Below are positions 7,254 through 14,340 of a stretch of DNA of 15,396 bases, piece after piece. The stretch comes from Pseudomonadota bacterium. GTDB taxonomy: Bacteria; SAR324; XYD2-FULL-50-16; JAHJRI01. The stretch is from the NCBI GenBank assembly GCA_022360105.1, contig JAKSDL010000317.1, forward strand, positions 1-15,396, in the 5' to 3' direction. Position 1 is the first letter of the stretch. Each line of letters opens with the position of its first letter. The translations under genes and the position numbers were made by a program. The notes beneath the pieces are model-generated. The model saw only the letters and a list, made by a program, of their open reading frames with translations. It searched no databases and was not told the origin of the DNA.

Positions 7254-8342
7254 TTAATCCTCCTCGCCAGGCAGGCTCTTAGCTTTTGTAACTACGGCTG
7301 CTCCAACAGCTCCAACAGCGGCGCCAACAACACCAGCTGCAATGGCCCCGACAGGTTTTTCTGATGCTTCGCCGATATTTGCGTATGTTTGTGGCGGATT
7401 GGGACTTAAGACTTCTGAAATCTCGTGGATTGACTGGTTAAATCCAACCTTGGATTCAATGCAGCCAAAACAGGGGTGTCCAACGTTAACCGGCCAGGTT
7501 TTTTCCCTGTTGAATCCGATTTCAGGACAGTTTCCGAAAGTACTTGGTCCTTTACAACCCAGCTTGTATAGGCAGTAACCTTTGCGATGTCCTTCATCGC
7601 CATAGGCATTGGCAAATCTTCCTGAGTCGAAATGACCTCTTCTTTCACATTGGTCATGGATCAGTCTGCCATATGCGAACATAGGTCGACCTTCTTCATC
7701 CAATGTTGGGATCTTATTGAAGAGCAGATAATGAACAACAGTTGAGAGGAAATTATATGGACTTGGTGGACAGCCGGGAATATTAACGATTGGCTTATCC
7801 TTAATAATGTCACTAACGCCTACAGCTCCTGTTGGGTTGGGTCCGCTTGAAGGAATCCCACCCCAGGTCGCACAAGAGCCGATAGCAACAATTGCTGCAC
7901 AATCCTTTGCAGTTTCATTCAACATATCGATGGCAGTTTTGCCGGCGATTTGACAGTAGGCACCGTCCATCTTTTTAGGTATGGCACCTTCCACAACCAG
8001 GACATATTTGCCCTTGTAGCGCTTCATGGCTTTGTGAAGATTGTCTTCAATTTGATGCCCTGCAGCAGCAAAAAGAGTTTCATGGTATTCAAGTGAAATA
8101 ACATCCAGAATAACTTGCGCTAAATCCGGACCTTCAGCTCGCAGCAACGATTCCGTACAGCCAGTACACTCTTGAAAGTGCAGCCAGATTACCGCCGGCT
8201 TTTCCTTGGCCTGCATCGCGTGAGAAATCTTTGGTATGAAAACCGGAGAAAGCCCCAGCACTGTTGCCACCTTTGTTGAAAGCTTCAGGAAGTCTCGTCT
8301 GCCGACTTCATTTTCAACAAATATGTTTTTACCTCGGATCAT
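7254..8342 (-). CDS. hybO: [NiFe]-hydrogenase small subunit, Hyb type, Tat-exported
   Basis: This subunit holds the three Fe-S clusters that take electrons from the active site. From ATG 8342 it is 362 residues. Tat signal: GRRDFLK with R15-R16 and probable cleavage after ISHA (39-42). Proximal cluster: C59, C62 (CTGC), C157, C191. Distal: H229, C232, C257, C263. Medial: C272, C291, C294. The two extra proximal cysteines of O2-tolerant enzymes are absent (G61 and G162 instead), so a standard O2-sensitive enzyme is expected. A glycine/alanine/valine-rich helix at 332-351 is the C-terminal membrane anchor. An upstream in-frame ATG at 8375 would add 11 residues; I choose 8342 because GGGAGGGAG (8349-8357) lies 6 bases before it. 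First gene of the hyb operon. Confidence 0.97.
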   Translation of the reverse strand: MIRGKNIFVENEVGRRDFLKLSTKVATVLGLSPVFIPKISHAMQAKEKPAVIWLHFQECTGCTESLLRAEGPDLAQVILDVISLEYHETLFAAAGHQIEDNLHKAMKRYKGKYVLVVEGAIPKKMDGAYCQIAGKTAIDMLNETAKDCAAIVAIGSCATWGGIPSSGPNPTGAVGVSDIIKDKPIVNIPGCPPSPYNFLSTVVHYLLFNKIPTLDEEGRPMFAYGRLIHDQCERRGHFDSGRFANAYGDEGHRKGYCLYKLGCKGPSTFGNCPEIGFNREKTWPVNVGHPCFGCIESKVGFNQSIHEISEVLSPNPPQTYANIGEASEKPVGAIAAGVVGAAVGAVGAAVVTKAKSLPGEED

Positions 8343-8348
8343 ATGTAT

Positions 8349-8357
8349 CTCCCTCCC
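8349..8357 (-). promoter_or_regulatory. Strong Shine-Dalgarno deciding the hybO start
   Basis: On the minus strand GGGAGGGAG ends 6 bases before ATG 8342. It fixes the hybO start there rather than at 8375. It overlaps the edge of the 14-bp palindrome at 8356-8369. Confidence 0.75.
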
Positions 8358-8369
8358 TAAAATTTTAGG
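8356..8369. repeat. 14-bp perfect palindrome in the hybO leader
   Basis: cctaaaattttagg is fully self-complementary and abuts the hybO ribosome site. It could be a repressor operator or a weak RNA hairpin limiting ribosome access. AT-rich palindromes also arise by chance, so function is unproven. Confidence 0.5.
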
Positions 8370-8373
8370 AAAC

Positions 8374-8406
8374 AAAAAAAATAAGGGGGTTTGCGGCCGC
8401 CCTTAT
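8374..8406 (-). terminator. Terminator-like hairpin in the hyb leader (possible attenuator)
   Basis: Read on the minus strand, ATAAGGG (8406-8400) pairs with CCCTTAT (8387-8381). A bulged C and two further G-C pairs may extend the stem, and the loop contains a GCGGCCGC palindrome (8393-8400). An 8-base U run follows directly (8381-8374). This is the layout of an intrinsic terminator, about 30 bases upstream of the hybO start codon and downstream of the proposed hyb promoter. It may be a regulated attenuator or a block to antisense read-through. No leader peptide or antiterminator stem was identified. Confidence 0.6.
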
Positions 8407-8452
8407 CTGTAAAGATATTAAGACATTAAAGCAAATTAAGGTTAGTGCGCAA

Positions 8453-8480
8453 ATCTTACACGAATGAAGTGAATTGTAAA
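8453..8480 (-). promoter_or_regulatory. Candidate sigma70-type promoter of the hyb operon
   Basis: On the minus strand TTTACA (8480-8475) is followed after 16 bases by TAAGAT (8458-8453). The hexamers match the consensus at 5/6 and 4/6. The leader would be about 100 bases and contain the terminator-like hairpin. Other AT-rich hexamers nearby could serve as well, and no -24/-12 sigma54 element was found. Confidence 0.35.
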
Positions 8481-8595
8481 GGAAAAATTAAGCTTTTTAC
8501 TGGTTTAAACCGAATACTGTCGGTGTTTTAGAAAGAAGTCAAAAAATAGTAAAATGTACTTTATTGAAATTTATAGAATAAAATCGTTCATCGCA

Positions 8596-8622
8596 GTGCT
8601 ACGATTATGCATTTCGTAGCAC
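8596..8622. promoter_or_regulatory. Perfect 9+9 bp dyad in the middle of the control region
   Basis: gtgctacga (8596-8604) and tcgtagcac (8614-8622) are exact inverted repeats around a 9-base centre that includes atgcat. No U run follows on either strand, so it is not a terminator. It sits about 250-280 bases from both start codons, a place suited to an activator or repressor controlling both operons. The regulator is unknown. Confidence 0.6.
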
Positions 8623-8794
8623 AAAATCTAAAAATACCTTATTTCAGATCAATTTTTCCGACTTTTACAAAATATATCTCGATTATTTCCGGTTTTTTGT
8701 AGGTTGGGAAAGATGAAATTATAAAAAGAAATTATCGGCAATTTGTTATTAATATTAGACTCTAAACAGTACAATCTAAAATAATAGTTGATAA

Positions 8795-8841
8795 GGTCAA
8801 CAATTGGCGTTAGTGTTTTTGACATTTTGTCCAATTCGACC
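8795..8841. promoter_or_regulatory. Imperfect inverted repeat overlapping the hyp promoter
   Basis: ggtcaacaattgg (8795-8807) and ccaattcgacc (8831-8841) are inverted repeats with a two-base gap in one arm, around a 23-base centre that contains the -35 hexamer. A second small dyad, gttga-N5-tcaac (8787-8801), overlaps its left arm and is centred about 60 bases before the predicted transcription start. Both look like protein-binding sites; neither matches the FNR consensus exactly. Confidence 0.4.
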
Positions 8842-8848
8842 TTAGAGT
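8819..8848 (+). promoter_or_regulatory. Candidate sigma70-type promoter of the hyp operon
   Basis: A perfect TTGACA (8819-8824) is followed after 18 bases by TAGAGT (8843-8848, 4/6 to consensus). A start near 8855 would give a leader of about 45 bases before hypC. Confidence 0.5.
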
Positions 8849-8899
8849 AGTAAGTGTTTTGGTATTGCCTTAAACGAGGATACGCATTCAGGAGAGAGT

Positions 8900-9148
8900 A
8901 TGTGCCTTGCTGTACCCGGAAAAATTGAAGAGATTGACGTCAAAGGACCGATGGTCATGGCCAAGGTCAGTTTCAACGGGATTTTCAAAAATATCTGTAT
9001 TGACTGGGTTCCCGACGCGAAAGTGGGGGACTATGTAATTGTCCATGCCGGGTTTGCTATTAATACATTGGACAAGGAAGAAGCTCTTGAAAATCTGAAG
9101 CTTATAGAAGAAGTGGCCAAGATGCCCGGTGCATATAACAAATGGTAG
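8900..9148 (+). CDS. hypC: Hydrogenase assembly chaperone HypC
   Basis: HypC is a small cytoplasmic chaperone that works with HypD on the Fe(CN)2CO unit and carries it to the large-subunit precursor. The 82-residue product begins with the family signature MCLAVPGK; C2 is the essential cysteine exposed after removal of Met. The central stretch of HypC-fold strands (VSFNGIFKNICIDWVPDAKVGDYVIVHAGFAI) is typical. AGGAGAG lies just upstream of ATG 8900. It is the first gene of the divergent hyp cluster. In E. coli the Hyd-2-specific homologue is HybG; here only one such gene is visible, so it presumably serves HybC. A 188-base gap separates it from hypE. Confidence 0.96.
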   Translation: MCLAVPGKIEEIDVKGPMVMAKVSFNGIFKNICIDWVPDAKVGDYVIVHAGFAINTLDKEEALENLKLIEEVAKMPGAYNKW

Positions 9149-9180
9149 TGCTTTATCCTCAAACAAATGCACGTGATCAG

Positions 9181-9198
9181 GCATCAAAGGATTGATGC
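9181..9198. repeat. Small hairpin in the hypC-hypE gap
   Basis: gcatcaa and ttgatgc form a perfect 7-bp stem with loop agga. No U run follows, so it is not a simple terminator; it could stabilise or process the mRNA between the two genes. The rest of the gap (9149-9336) shows nothing else I recognise. Confidence 0.45.
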
Positions 9199-9336
9199 GA
9201 CGCCATCCTGCTGTTATCACCTATCAGATCTAAGCTGAAAGTATCTCATAGAGATCGAATCAATCAAAGTGATTCCGGTAAATCGATAGCAGTTTCCAAA
9301 AGGCTCCTGCAATCAACAAACGACATTCCGATAACT

Positions 9337-10362
9337 ATGAATAATAAGAGTAGTCAAGGCAACACCATTAAGCTGGGGCATGGCAGTGGAGGGCAGATGT
9401 CCCAGGATTTGTTTCGGGAGATTTTTCAACCTGGATTCTCCAATCCATTCCTGGATGAAGTCCACGATGGTGCCATTCTTGATATGGGAGGACAAAAACT
9501 TGCGTTTTCAACCGATTCGTTTGTTGTGAATCCTATATTTTTTCCTGGTGGCAATATCGGTGATTTGGCGGTAAACGGCACAGTCAATGATGTGGCCATG
9601 TGCGGGGCTGATCCCAAATATCTTTCTGCGGGATTTATTCTTGAAGAAGGATTTTCCCTGGATAGCTTGAAACTCATTGTGGATTCGATGAAAGTTGCAG
9701 CTGAGAAGGCAGAAGTGACGCTGGTTACCGGGGACACCAAAGTCGTGGAAAAGGGCAGTGTTGATGGCGTGTTTATCAATACCTCCGGGATTGGATTAGT
9801 GAGGGAGAGCGTTGATGTTTCTCCTACCAGGGCGGAAGTGGGTGATGTTGTGCTCATTAACGGCAGAATTGCTGATCATGGCATTGCGGTGATGACAAAA
9901 CGGCAGGGATTGGAGTTTGAATCCAGTGTAGTTACCGATTGCGCCGCATTGAACAGGATGATTGCGACACTGCTTGACAGGGTGGAAGATGTGCATGTGC
10001 TTCGTGATCCGACAAGAGGAGGTGTTGCGGCAACACTGAATGAAATTGCTTCAGCAGCAAATGTTGGAATAGAGCTGTTTGAGGATCAAATTCCTTTGGA
10101 TGATCAGGTTAAAGCTATTAGCTCACTGCTTGGATTGGATCCGTTTTACATTGCAAACGAAGGCAAAGTACTGGTTATCGTAAAAGAAAGCGAAGCAGAG
10201 ACAGCATTGGAAACTATGAAGTCATTTGACGAAGGAAGGGAATCCAGCGTGATCGGCCGAATCGTGGAAAAGAACGCCGGAAAAGTGATTTTGGAGACCT
10301 CCATTGGCACAAGACGAATTGTGGACATGCCTGCCGGCGAACAATTGCCAAGGATTTGCTAG
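9337..10362 (+). CDS. hypE: Carbamoyl dehydratase HypE
   Basis: HypE takes a carbamoyl group from HypF onto its C-terminal cysteine and dehydrates it with ATP to a thiocyanate, the source of the CN ligands. The 341-residue product ends in PRIC, the invariant acceptor tail (Cys341). PurM/AIR-synthase-like signatures are present: IKLGHGSGG near residues 11-19, FSTDSFVVNPIFFPGG near 57-72, GDLAVNGTVNDVAMCGADP, VTGDTKVVEKG and RDPTRGGVAATLNEIA. The ATG at 9337 has no visible Shine-Dalgarno and gives about ten residues before the conserved start, slightly more than many homologues. No better start was seen. It follows hypC after 188 bases and precedes a 296-base gap before hypA, so its place in a single transcript is uncertain. 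Confidence 0.97.
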   Translation: MNNKSSQGNTIKLGHGSGGQMSQDLFREIFQPGFSNPFLDEVHDGAILDMGGQKLAFSTDSFVVNPIFFPGGNIGDLAVNGTVNDVAMCGADPKYLSAGFILEEGFSLDSLKLIVDSMKVAAEKAEVTLVTGDTKVVEKGSVDGVFINTSGIGLVRESVDVSPTRAEVGDVVLINGRIADHGIAVMTKRQGLEFESSVVTDCAALNRMIATLLDRVEDVHVLRDPTRGGVAATLNEIASAANVGIELFEDQIPLDDQVKAISSLLGLDPFYIANEGKVLVIVKESEAETALETMKSFDEGRESSVIGRIVEKNAGKVILETSIGTRRIVDMPAGEQLPRIC

Positions 10363-10658
10363 AAAACAGTAAAGTGGTCTTAATGTCAATGTTATTAAGT
10401 TAAGAATTATTGGTCAGGGTGTCATTCTGAACAGGAGTTGTGGGATGGGCAACTCGTTGCCCGTCAAGCAGACTGATCGTGAGAAGTGAACCTTGCTGTA
10501 TTGAACGAATAATTTCTTAGTAGCACTGACAGATCCTTCTTTCGAAGCTGCAAGTTTCGCTTCTCATGATCAGGATAAAACCGATCCTAACTCTCTAAAA
10601 TAAAAAGTAATCGCAACCAATTTGCCAACAATTTAATAAGCAATAATCAGGACTTGCC
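10363..10658. repeat. hypE-hypA gap with degenerate dispersed repeat and hairpin
   Basis: The gap contains gtcattctgaac (10421-10432), a match to the repeat at 1465-1476, and farther on ctgacagatccttc (10526-10539), the exact reverse complement of 1483-1496. The two pieces are thus in opposite orientation, as if they were arms of a degenerate inverted-repeat element spanning about 10418-10578. Between them gggcaa/ttgccc (10447-10462, loop ctcg) makes a perfect 6-bp hairpin. No gene is visible. Confidence 0.5.
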
Positions 10659-10994
10659 GTGCATGAAGTTTCGTTGATGATGAGTATTATTGACACTGCC
10701 CTGGAGACAGCGGAACAGGAGAAGGCCGGACGTATCAATCGAATTGCTTTGCAAATCGGTGCCAAGTCCGGTGTGGTCATCGATTCGTTGGAATTTGCTT
10801 TTGAAATGGTCAGCAAAAATACCATTGCCGAGCAGGCAATACTTGAGATTGAAGCGATTCCTTTAAAGGGCGAGTGTGTGAGTTGCGGTCATCAATTTGA
10901 AGCCAGGGAGTTTCTGATTTGCGAAAAATGTGGTAACTTTGCCAAAGCCATATCAGGACAGGAACTTAATATAAAATCAATCGAGGTAGAATAA
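10659..10994 (+). CDS. hypA: Hydrogenase nickel incorporation protein HypA
   Basis: HypA is a cytoplasmic metallochaperone that delivers nickel to the large-subunit precursor together with HypB. The 111-residue product begins MHEVSL; the N-terminal amine, H2 and E3 form the nickel site in the family. The structural zinc site is CVSC...CEKC, with two CxxC pairs separated by 11 residues, slightly shorter than in E. coli. The start codon is GTG at 10659, chosen because it places HE directly after Met; AGGA lies 6 bases upstream. The stop overlaps the hypB start by one base (TAATG), so the two are probably coupled. Confidence 0.95.
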   Translation: MHEVSLMMSIIDTALETAEQEKAGRINRIALQIGAKSGVVIDSLEFAFEMVSKNTIAEQAILEIEAIPLKGECVSCGHQFEAREFLICEKCGNFAKAISGQELNIKSIEVE

Positions 10995-11779
10995 TGTGCT
11001 TGGAATGCGGTTGCTCCGAAACGGACGAAATCACGATCGATGGTAAACCTATCAAGGGGGGACATCACCATCACACCCACGATCATGACCATTCGCATCA
11101 TCACTCCCATAACCATGACCATGGAGAGGCAAGGGAAATCAGTATCAAACAAAACATTCTGCATAAAAACGACCACATTGCTCAACATAATCGTGAACAT
11201 CTTTCGGGGCAGGGCGTTTTTACCATGAATTGGATCAGTGCACCAGGTTCCGGTAAAACAGCCATGTTGGAAAGGCTGATCAAGGATTATGGTGCGGATT
11301 TGCCAATGTTTGTAATCGAAGGCGATCAGCAGACAGATAACGATGCACAGCGAATCCAAGATGCAGGGGCCAAAGCACTTCAAATCAATACCGGTGCTGC
11401 GTGTCATCTTGATGCAGAAATGGTCCACCAGGCGTTGCACAAAACCGAACTTAAGGATACCCGATTGTTGGTCATTGAAAATGTTGGAAATATGGTCTGC
11501 CCAACTGCTTATGATCTGGGGGAAGATATCAAGGTTGCTTTGGTCAGCTGTCCTGAGGGTGAGGATAAACCCGTTAAATACCCGGATCTGATACTTGCTG
11601 CAGACGTATTGCTGATCAATAAGATTGATCTCATACCGTATCTGGATTTTAACCTCGAAAAGTGCATTGAGCTTTCTCACAAGGTCAATCCGCAAATTAC
11701 TGTTTTTCCTGTCTCTGCGAAAACTGGAGAAGGCATTAAAGACTTCTTTGATTGGTTGACTGAAAAAGCCGGATTTTAG
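10994..11779 (+). CDS. hypB: Hydrogenase nickel incorporation GTPase HypB, His-rich
   Basis: HypB is the SIMIBI-class GTPase that drives nickel insertion with HypA. The 261-residue product begins MCLECGC, the CxxCGC high-affinity nickel site known from E. coli HypB. A histidine-rich segment follows: 13 His between residues 24 and 43, broken by Asp, Ser, Thr and Asn, as in nickel-storing HypB proteins. The G domain shows the P-loop SAPGSGKT, EGDQQTDNDA, the metal site GAACHLD at the dimer interface, ENVGN and the guanine-specifying NKIDL. The ATG overlaps the hypA stop, and hypF starts 15 bases after its own stop. The His tract suggests that it buffers or stores nickel as well as inserting it (inference from the family). 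Confidence 0.97.
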   Translation: MCLECGCSETDEITIDGKPIKGGHHHHTHDHDHSHHHSHNHDHGEAREISIKQNILHKNDHIAQHNREHLSGQGVFTMNWISAPGSGKTAMLERLIKDYGADLPMFVIEGDQQTDNDAQRIQDAGAKALQINTGAACHLDAEMVHQALHKTELKDTRLLVIENVGNMVCPTAYDLGEDIKVALVSCPEGEDKPVKYPDLILAADVLLINKIDLIPYLDFNLEKCIELSHKVNPQITVFPVSAKTGEGIKDFFDWLTEKAGF

Positions 11780-11794
11780 ATTAACCGGTTTGCA

Positions 11795-14050
11795 ATGAAA
11801 GACAAACAAAGATTGCGGGTTGTGATCCGTGGTGCAGTCCAGGGAGTGGGATTTCGGCCGTTTATTTACAAACTGGCCACCTCTCTGCAGCTTGACGGAT
11901 GGATCATTAATTCCTCGCAAGGTGTATTTCTTGAGGTTGAAGGCCTTCAAGACATCCTTCGCACATTCCTGCTCAAAATAGAGACCGAAAAACCAATCCA
12001 CGCCTACATTCAAAGTCTCGAATCCAGCTATCTGGACGTTATTGGGTATCAAGGGTTCGAAATCAGGAAAAGTGAAGACACAGGTAAAAAAACCGTACTT
12101 GTTTTACCTGATATTGCTACCTGTCCGGAATGCCTTTCGGAAGTGTTTGATTCGACAAATCGCAGGTATCTCTATCCTTTTACAAACTGTACATTGTGCG
12201 GTCCCCGCTACACAATAATTGATTCCTTGCCTTATGATCGTCCCGGCACTTCCATGAAAGACTTTCCCATGTGCCATGACTGCCTGGAAGAATACAATGA
12301 TCCGAATGATCGACGTTTTCATGCACAGCCAAATGCATGCCCGAAATGCGGACCTTATGTTTATGCAACGGATTCAACAGGAAAGCTCCTGGCCAGGGAC
12401 CAGGAAGCCATTGAACGGGTAGCAAATGAGTTGAGGGCTGGTAAAATCGCTGCAGTCAAAGGATTGGGAGGTTTTCATCTGATAGTGGATGCCGGCAATC
12501 AGGAGGCGATTGATACCTTAAGGCAGCGCAAACGCAGGAATGAAAAACCGTTTGCAGTGATGATGATGTCTTTGGAGGAGGCTGCAGCGGAATGTGAGCT
12601 GGATGAATCGGAACGAAGATTGTTGCAGTCCCCTGAATCGCCTATCGTGTTGCTAAACCGACGTTTATCCTATTCAGAATCGAGAATTGCAGAGAATGTG
12701 GCACCCAGCAATCCGACCCTTGGGGTAATGCTGCCCTATACGCCTCTTCATCATATACTACTCAGGGCTTTTGAAAGACCCGTTGTAGCCACCAGCGGAA
12801 ATCTTTCCGACGAACCTATTTGTATTGATGAATCTGAGGCTCTTGAAAGGCTGGGTGGCATAGCGGATCTGTTTCTGTTTCACAACAGACCAATTTTAAG
12901 GCAGGTGGATGACTCTGTGGCGCGGATCATGGCCGGTAGGGAGTTGGTATTGAGACGAGCCAGGGGGTATGCCCCGTTGCCAGTAAATATAGGAAAATCC
13001 GGGCATGTGGCTTTGGCTGTCGGAGCTCACCAAAAGAATACGGTGGCTTTTCAAATCGGCTCTAACGCCATCATCAGTCAACATTTGGGAGATTTGGAAA
13101 CTGAGCAGTCGTTATCGGCTTTTCAAAATGCCATCACCAGCATTCAGTCTTTATTTGAAGTATCTCCAGAGAATGTTGTAACGGATTTTCATGCCGATTA
13201 TCTTTCGACCAAGTATGCCAAAGAACTTGAACTGCCTTTGAAGACGGTGCAGCACCATCATGCCCATATTGCTTCCTGTATGGCCGAAAACCAACTGACA
13301 GGTGATGTGTTGGGTGTTGCCTGGGATGGTACCGGCGCAGGAACAGACGGAACAATCTGGGGAGGAGAGTTTTTGAAAGGCAATGAGAAAGAAATGGAAA
13401 GGGTTGGGCATTTCAAAACCTTTCCTTTGCCCGGTTCCGGTCAGGCAGTCAAGGAACCCAGGAGAACTGCTCTGGGACTGCTTTTTGAAGCATTTGCGGA
13501 TGATCTTTCCCAAATCGAGTGGTTATCAACCTTTGAGGCTTTCAGCAGTCAGGAAAAATCCCTGATTATCCAAATGTTGCAATCGAACTTTAATTCGCCT
13601 TTGACATCCAGTGCGGGCAGACTGTTTGATGCGTTGTCTTCTCTGGTAGGACTCTGCCAAGTTTCCTCCTTTGAAGGCCAGGGGGCCATGGAATTGGAGT
13701 TTTCTTTGGCGGGCATTGATTGTCAAGAAAGCTATGGATTTGATTTGGGGTTTGAAATAGACTGGCGTCCTATGGTTAAACAGGTCATTGAAGATATTAG
13801 ACTAGAGGTGGGGACTGGTGTCATCTCAGCGAAGTTTCATAACACCATGGCAGAAATTATTGTTGCTGTGGCTGCCAGGCAAAAAGTGGAGAGGGTTGTT
13901 TTATCAGGTGGCTGTTTTCAGAACAGATATTTAATGGAAAGGACAATATCCAGACTGCAGGCTGAGCGATTTAAACCGTACTGGCATCAGCGTGTACCGC
14001 CGAATGATGGGGGAATAGCTTTGGGGCAGATATATGCGGGGAATAGGTAA
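11795..14050 (+). CDS. hypF: Carbamoyltransferase HypF
   Basis: HypF uses carbamoyl phosphate and ATP to make carbamoyl-AMP and passes the carbamoyl group to HypE. The 751-residue product (E. coli 750) has all domains in order. Acylphosphatase (1-92): VQGVGFRPF with R21, and N39. Double zinc finger: C110-C113-C132-C135 and C160-C163-C182-C185, each CxxC-x18-CxxC. YrdC-like adenylation domain (about 200-385): VKGLGGFHL and RRNEKPFAVMM. Kae1-like carbamoyltransferase domain: QHHHAHIA (486-493), DGTGAGTDGTIWGGEF from D511 and SGGCFQNRYL from S704. There is no clear Shine-Dalgarno before ATG 11795, but this start gives the standard N-terminus and lies 15 bases after hypB, which favours coupling. 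All visible catalytic motifs are intact. Confidence 0.97.
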   Translation: MKDKQRLRVVIRGAVQGVGFRPFIYKLATSLQLDGWIINSSQGVFLEVEGLQDILRTFLLKIETEKPIHAYIQSLESSYLDVIGYQGFEIRKSEDTGKKTVLVLPDIATCPECLSEVFDSTNRRYLYPFTNCTLCGPRYTIIDSLPYDRPGTSMKDFPMCHDCLEEYNDPNDRRFHAQPNACPKCGPYVYATDSTGKLLARDQEAIERVANELRAGKIAAVKGLGGFHLIVDAGNQEAIDTLRQRKRRNEKPFAVMMMSLEEAAAECELDESERRLLQSPESPIVLLNRRLSYSESRIAENVAPSNPTLGVMLPYTPLHHILLRAFERPVVATSGNLSDEPICIDESEALERLGGIADLFLFHNRPILRQVDDSVARIMAGRELVLRRARGYAPLPVNIGKSGHVALAVGAHQKNTVAFQIGSNAIISQHLGDLETEQSLSAFQNAITSIQSLFEVSPENVVTDFHADYLSTKYAKELELPLKTVQHHHAHIASCMAENQLTGDVLGVAWDGTGAGTDGTIWGGEFLKGNEKEMERVGHFKTFPLPGSGQAVKEPRRTALGLLFEAFADDLSQIEWLSTFEAFSSQEKSLIIQMLQSNFNSPLTSSAGRLFDALSSLVGLCQVSSFEGQGAMELEFSLAGIDCQESYGFDLGFEIDWRPMVKQVIEDIRLEVGTGVISAKFHNTMAEIIVAVAARQKVERVVLSGGCFQNRYLMERTISRLQAERFKPYWHQRVPPNDGGIALGQIYAGNR

Positions 14051-14180
14051 GTAAGCTGTCTAGATCCAAGGTAGTTCTGCATTGAAATTCAAGTTGGTGG
14101 ATCCGCTTCCAGACTGTGCTTTATCGGGAAGATCCGGGGGCAGATTTCCTTGATTAATGCTATTTGGAATGCAGATCATA

Positions 14181-14327
14181 CGGTAGGGCGGGGCTACGTC
14201 CCCGCCGATAGGCTTTTGCAAACAAAAAATCTGAGAAATTTTGCATAAACTTAATTGAATCGTATGAACGTGTTTTGGTCCTTCTCCTAATCCAATTCTT
14301 CGGCGGCCACGTAGGGCGGCCCTACCG
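14181..14327. mobile_element. MITE-like element with 28-bp terminal inverted repeats
   Basis: The 28 bases at 14181-14208 and the reverse complement of 14300-14327 agree at 23 of 28 positions. Each terminus is itself a hairpin around the loop ctacgt: ggcgggg/ccccgcc at 14187-14193 and 14200-14206 on the left, and a version with one mismatch on the right. Two of the differences are paired G-to-C and C-to-G changes that keep the stem. The interior (about 90 bases) is AT-rich and non-coding. No target-site duplication was recognised. It could equally be a REP/BIME-like structured repeat rather than a transposon derivative. Confidence 0.55.
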
Positions 14328-14340
14328 TTCGTTAAGAGAA

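Larger units (their letters stand above)
8376..8899. other. Divergent hyb/hyp intergenic region without genes
   Basis: This AT-rich stretch of about 520 bases separates hybO from hypC. It holds the candidate promoters, leader hairpin, central dyad and hyp-proximal inverted repeat listed separately. An 8-bp direct repeat (gaaattat at 8715-8722 and 8728-8735) is also present. I see no credible coding sequence: the only longer frame (8649-8834, minus) has no ribosome site and a low-complexity translation. Confidence 0.8.

Noticed and set aside
8787..8801. FNR/CRP box upstream of hypC
   Set aside because: The half-sites resemble TTGAT/ATCAA but the spacing and second half do not fit the consensus, so I list it only as an unnamed dyad.
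8649..8834. 61-codon minus-strand frame in the control region
   Set aside because: Low-complexity AT-driven translation, no Shine-Dalgarno, and overlap with promoter elements.
8376..8899. sigma54 (-24/-12) promoter, common for uptake hydrogenases
   Set aside because: No GG-N10-GC arrangement resembling TGGCAC-N5-TTGC was found by eye on either strand.
10892..12052. 386-codon open frame on the minus strand across hypA, hypB and hypF
   Set aside because: It lies antisense to three well-identified genes, has an incoherent translation and no ribosome site; it is a by-product of their codon use.
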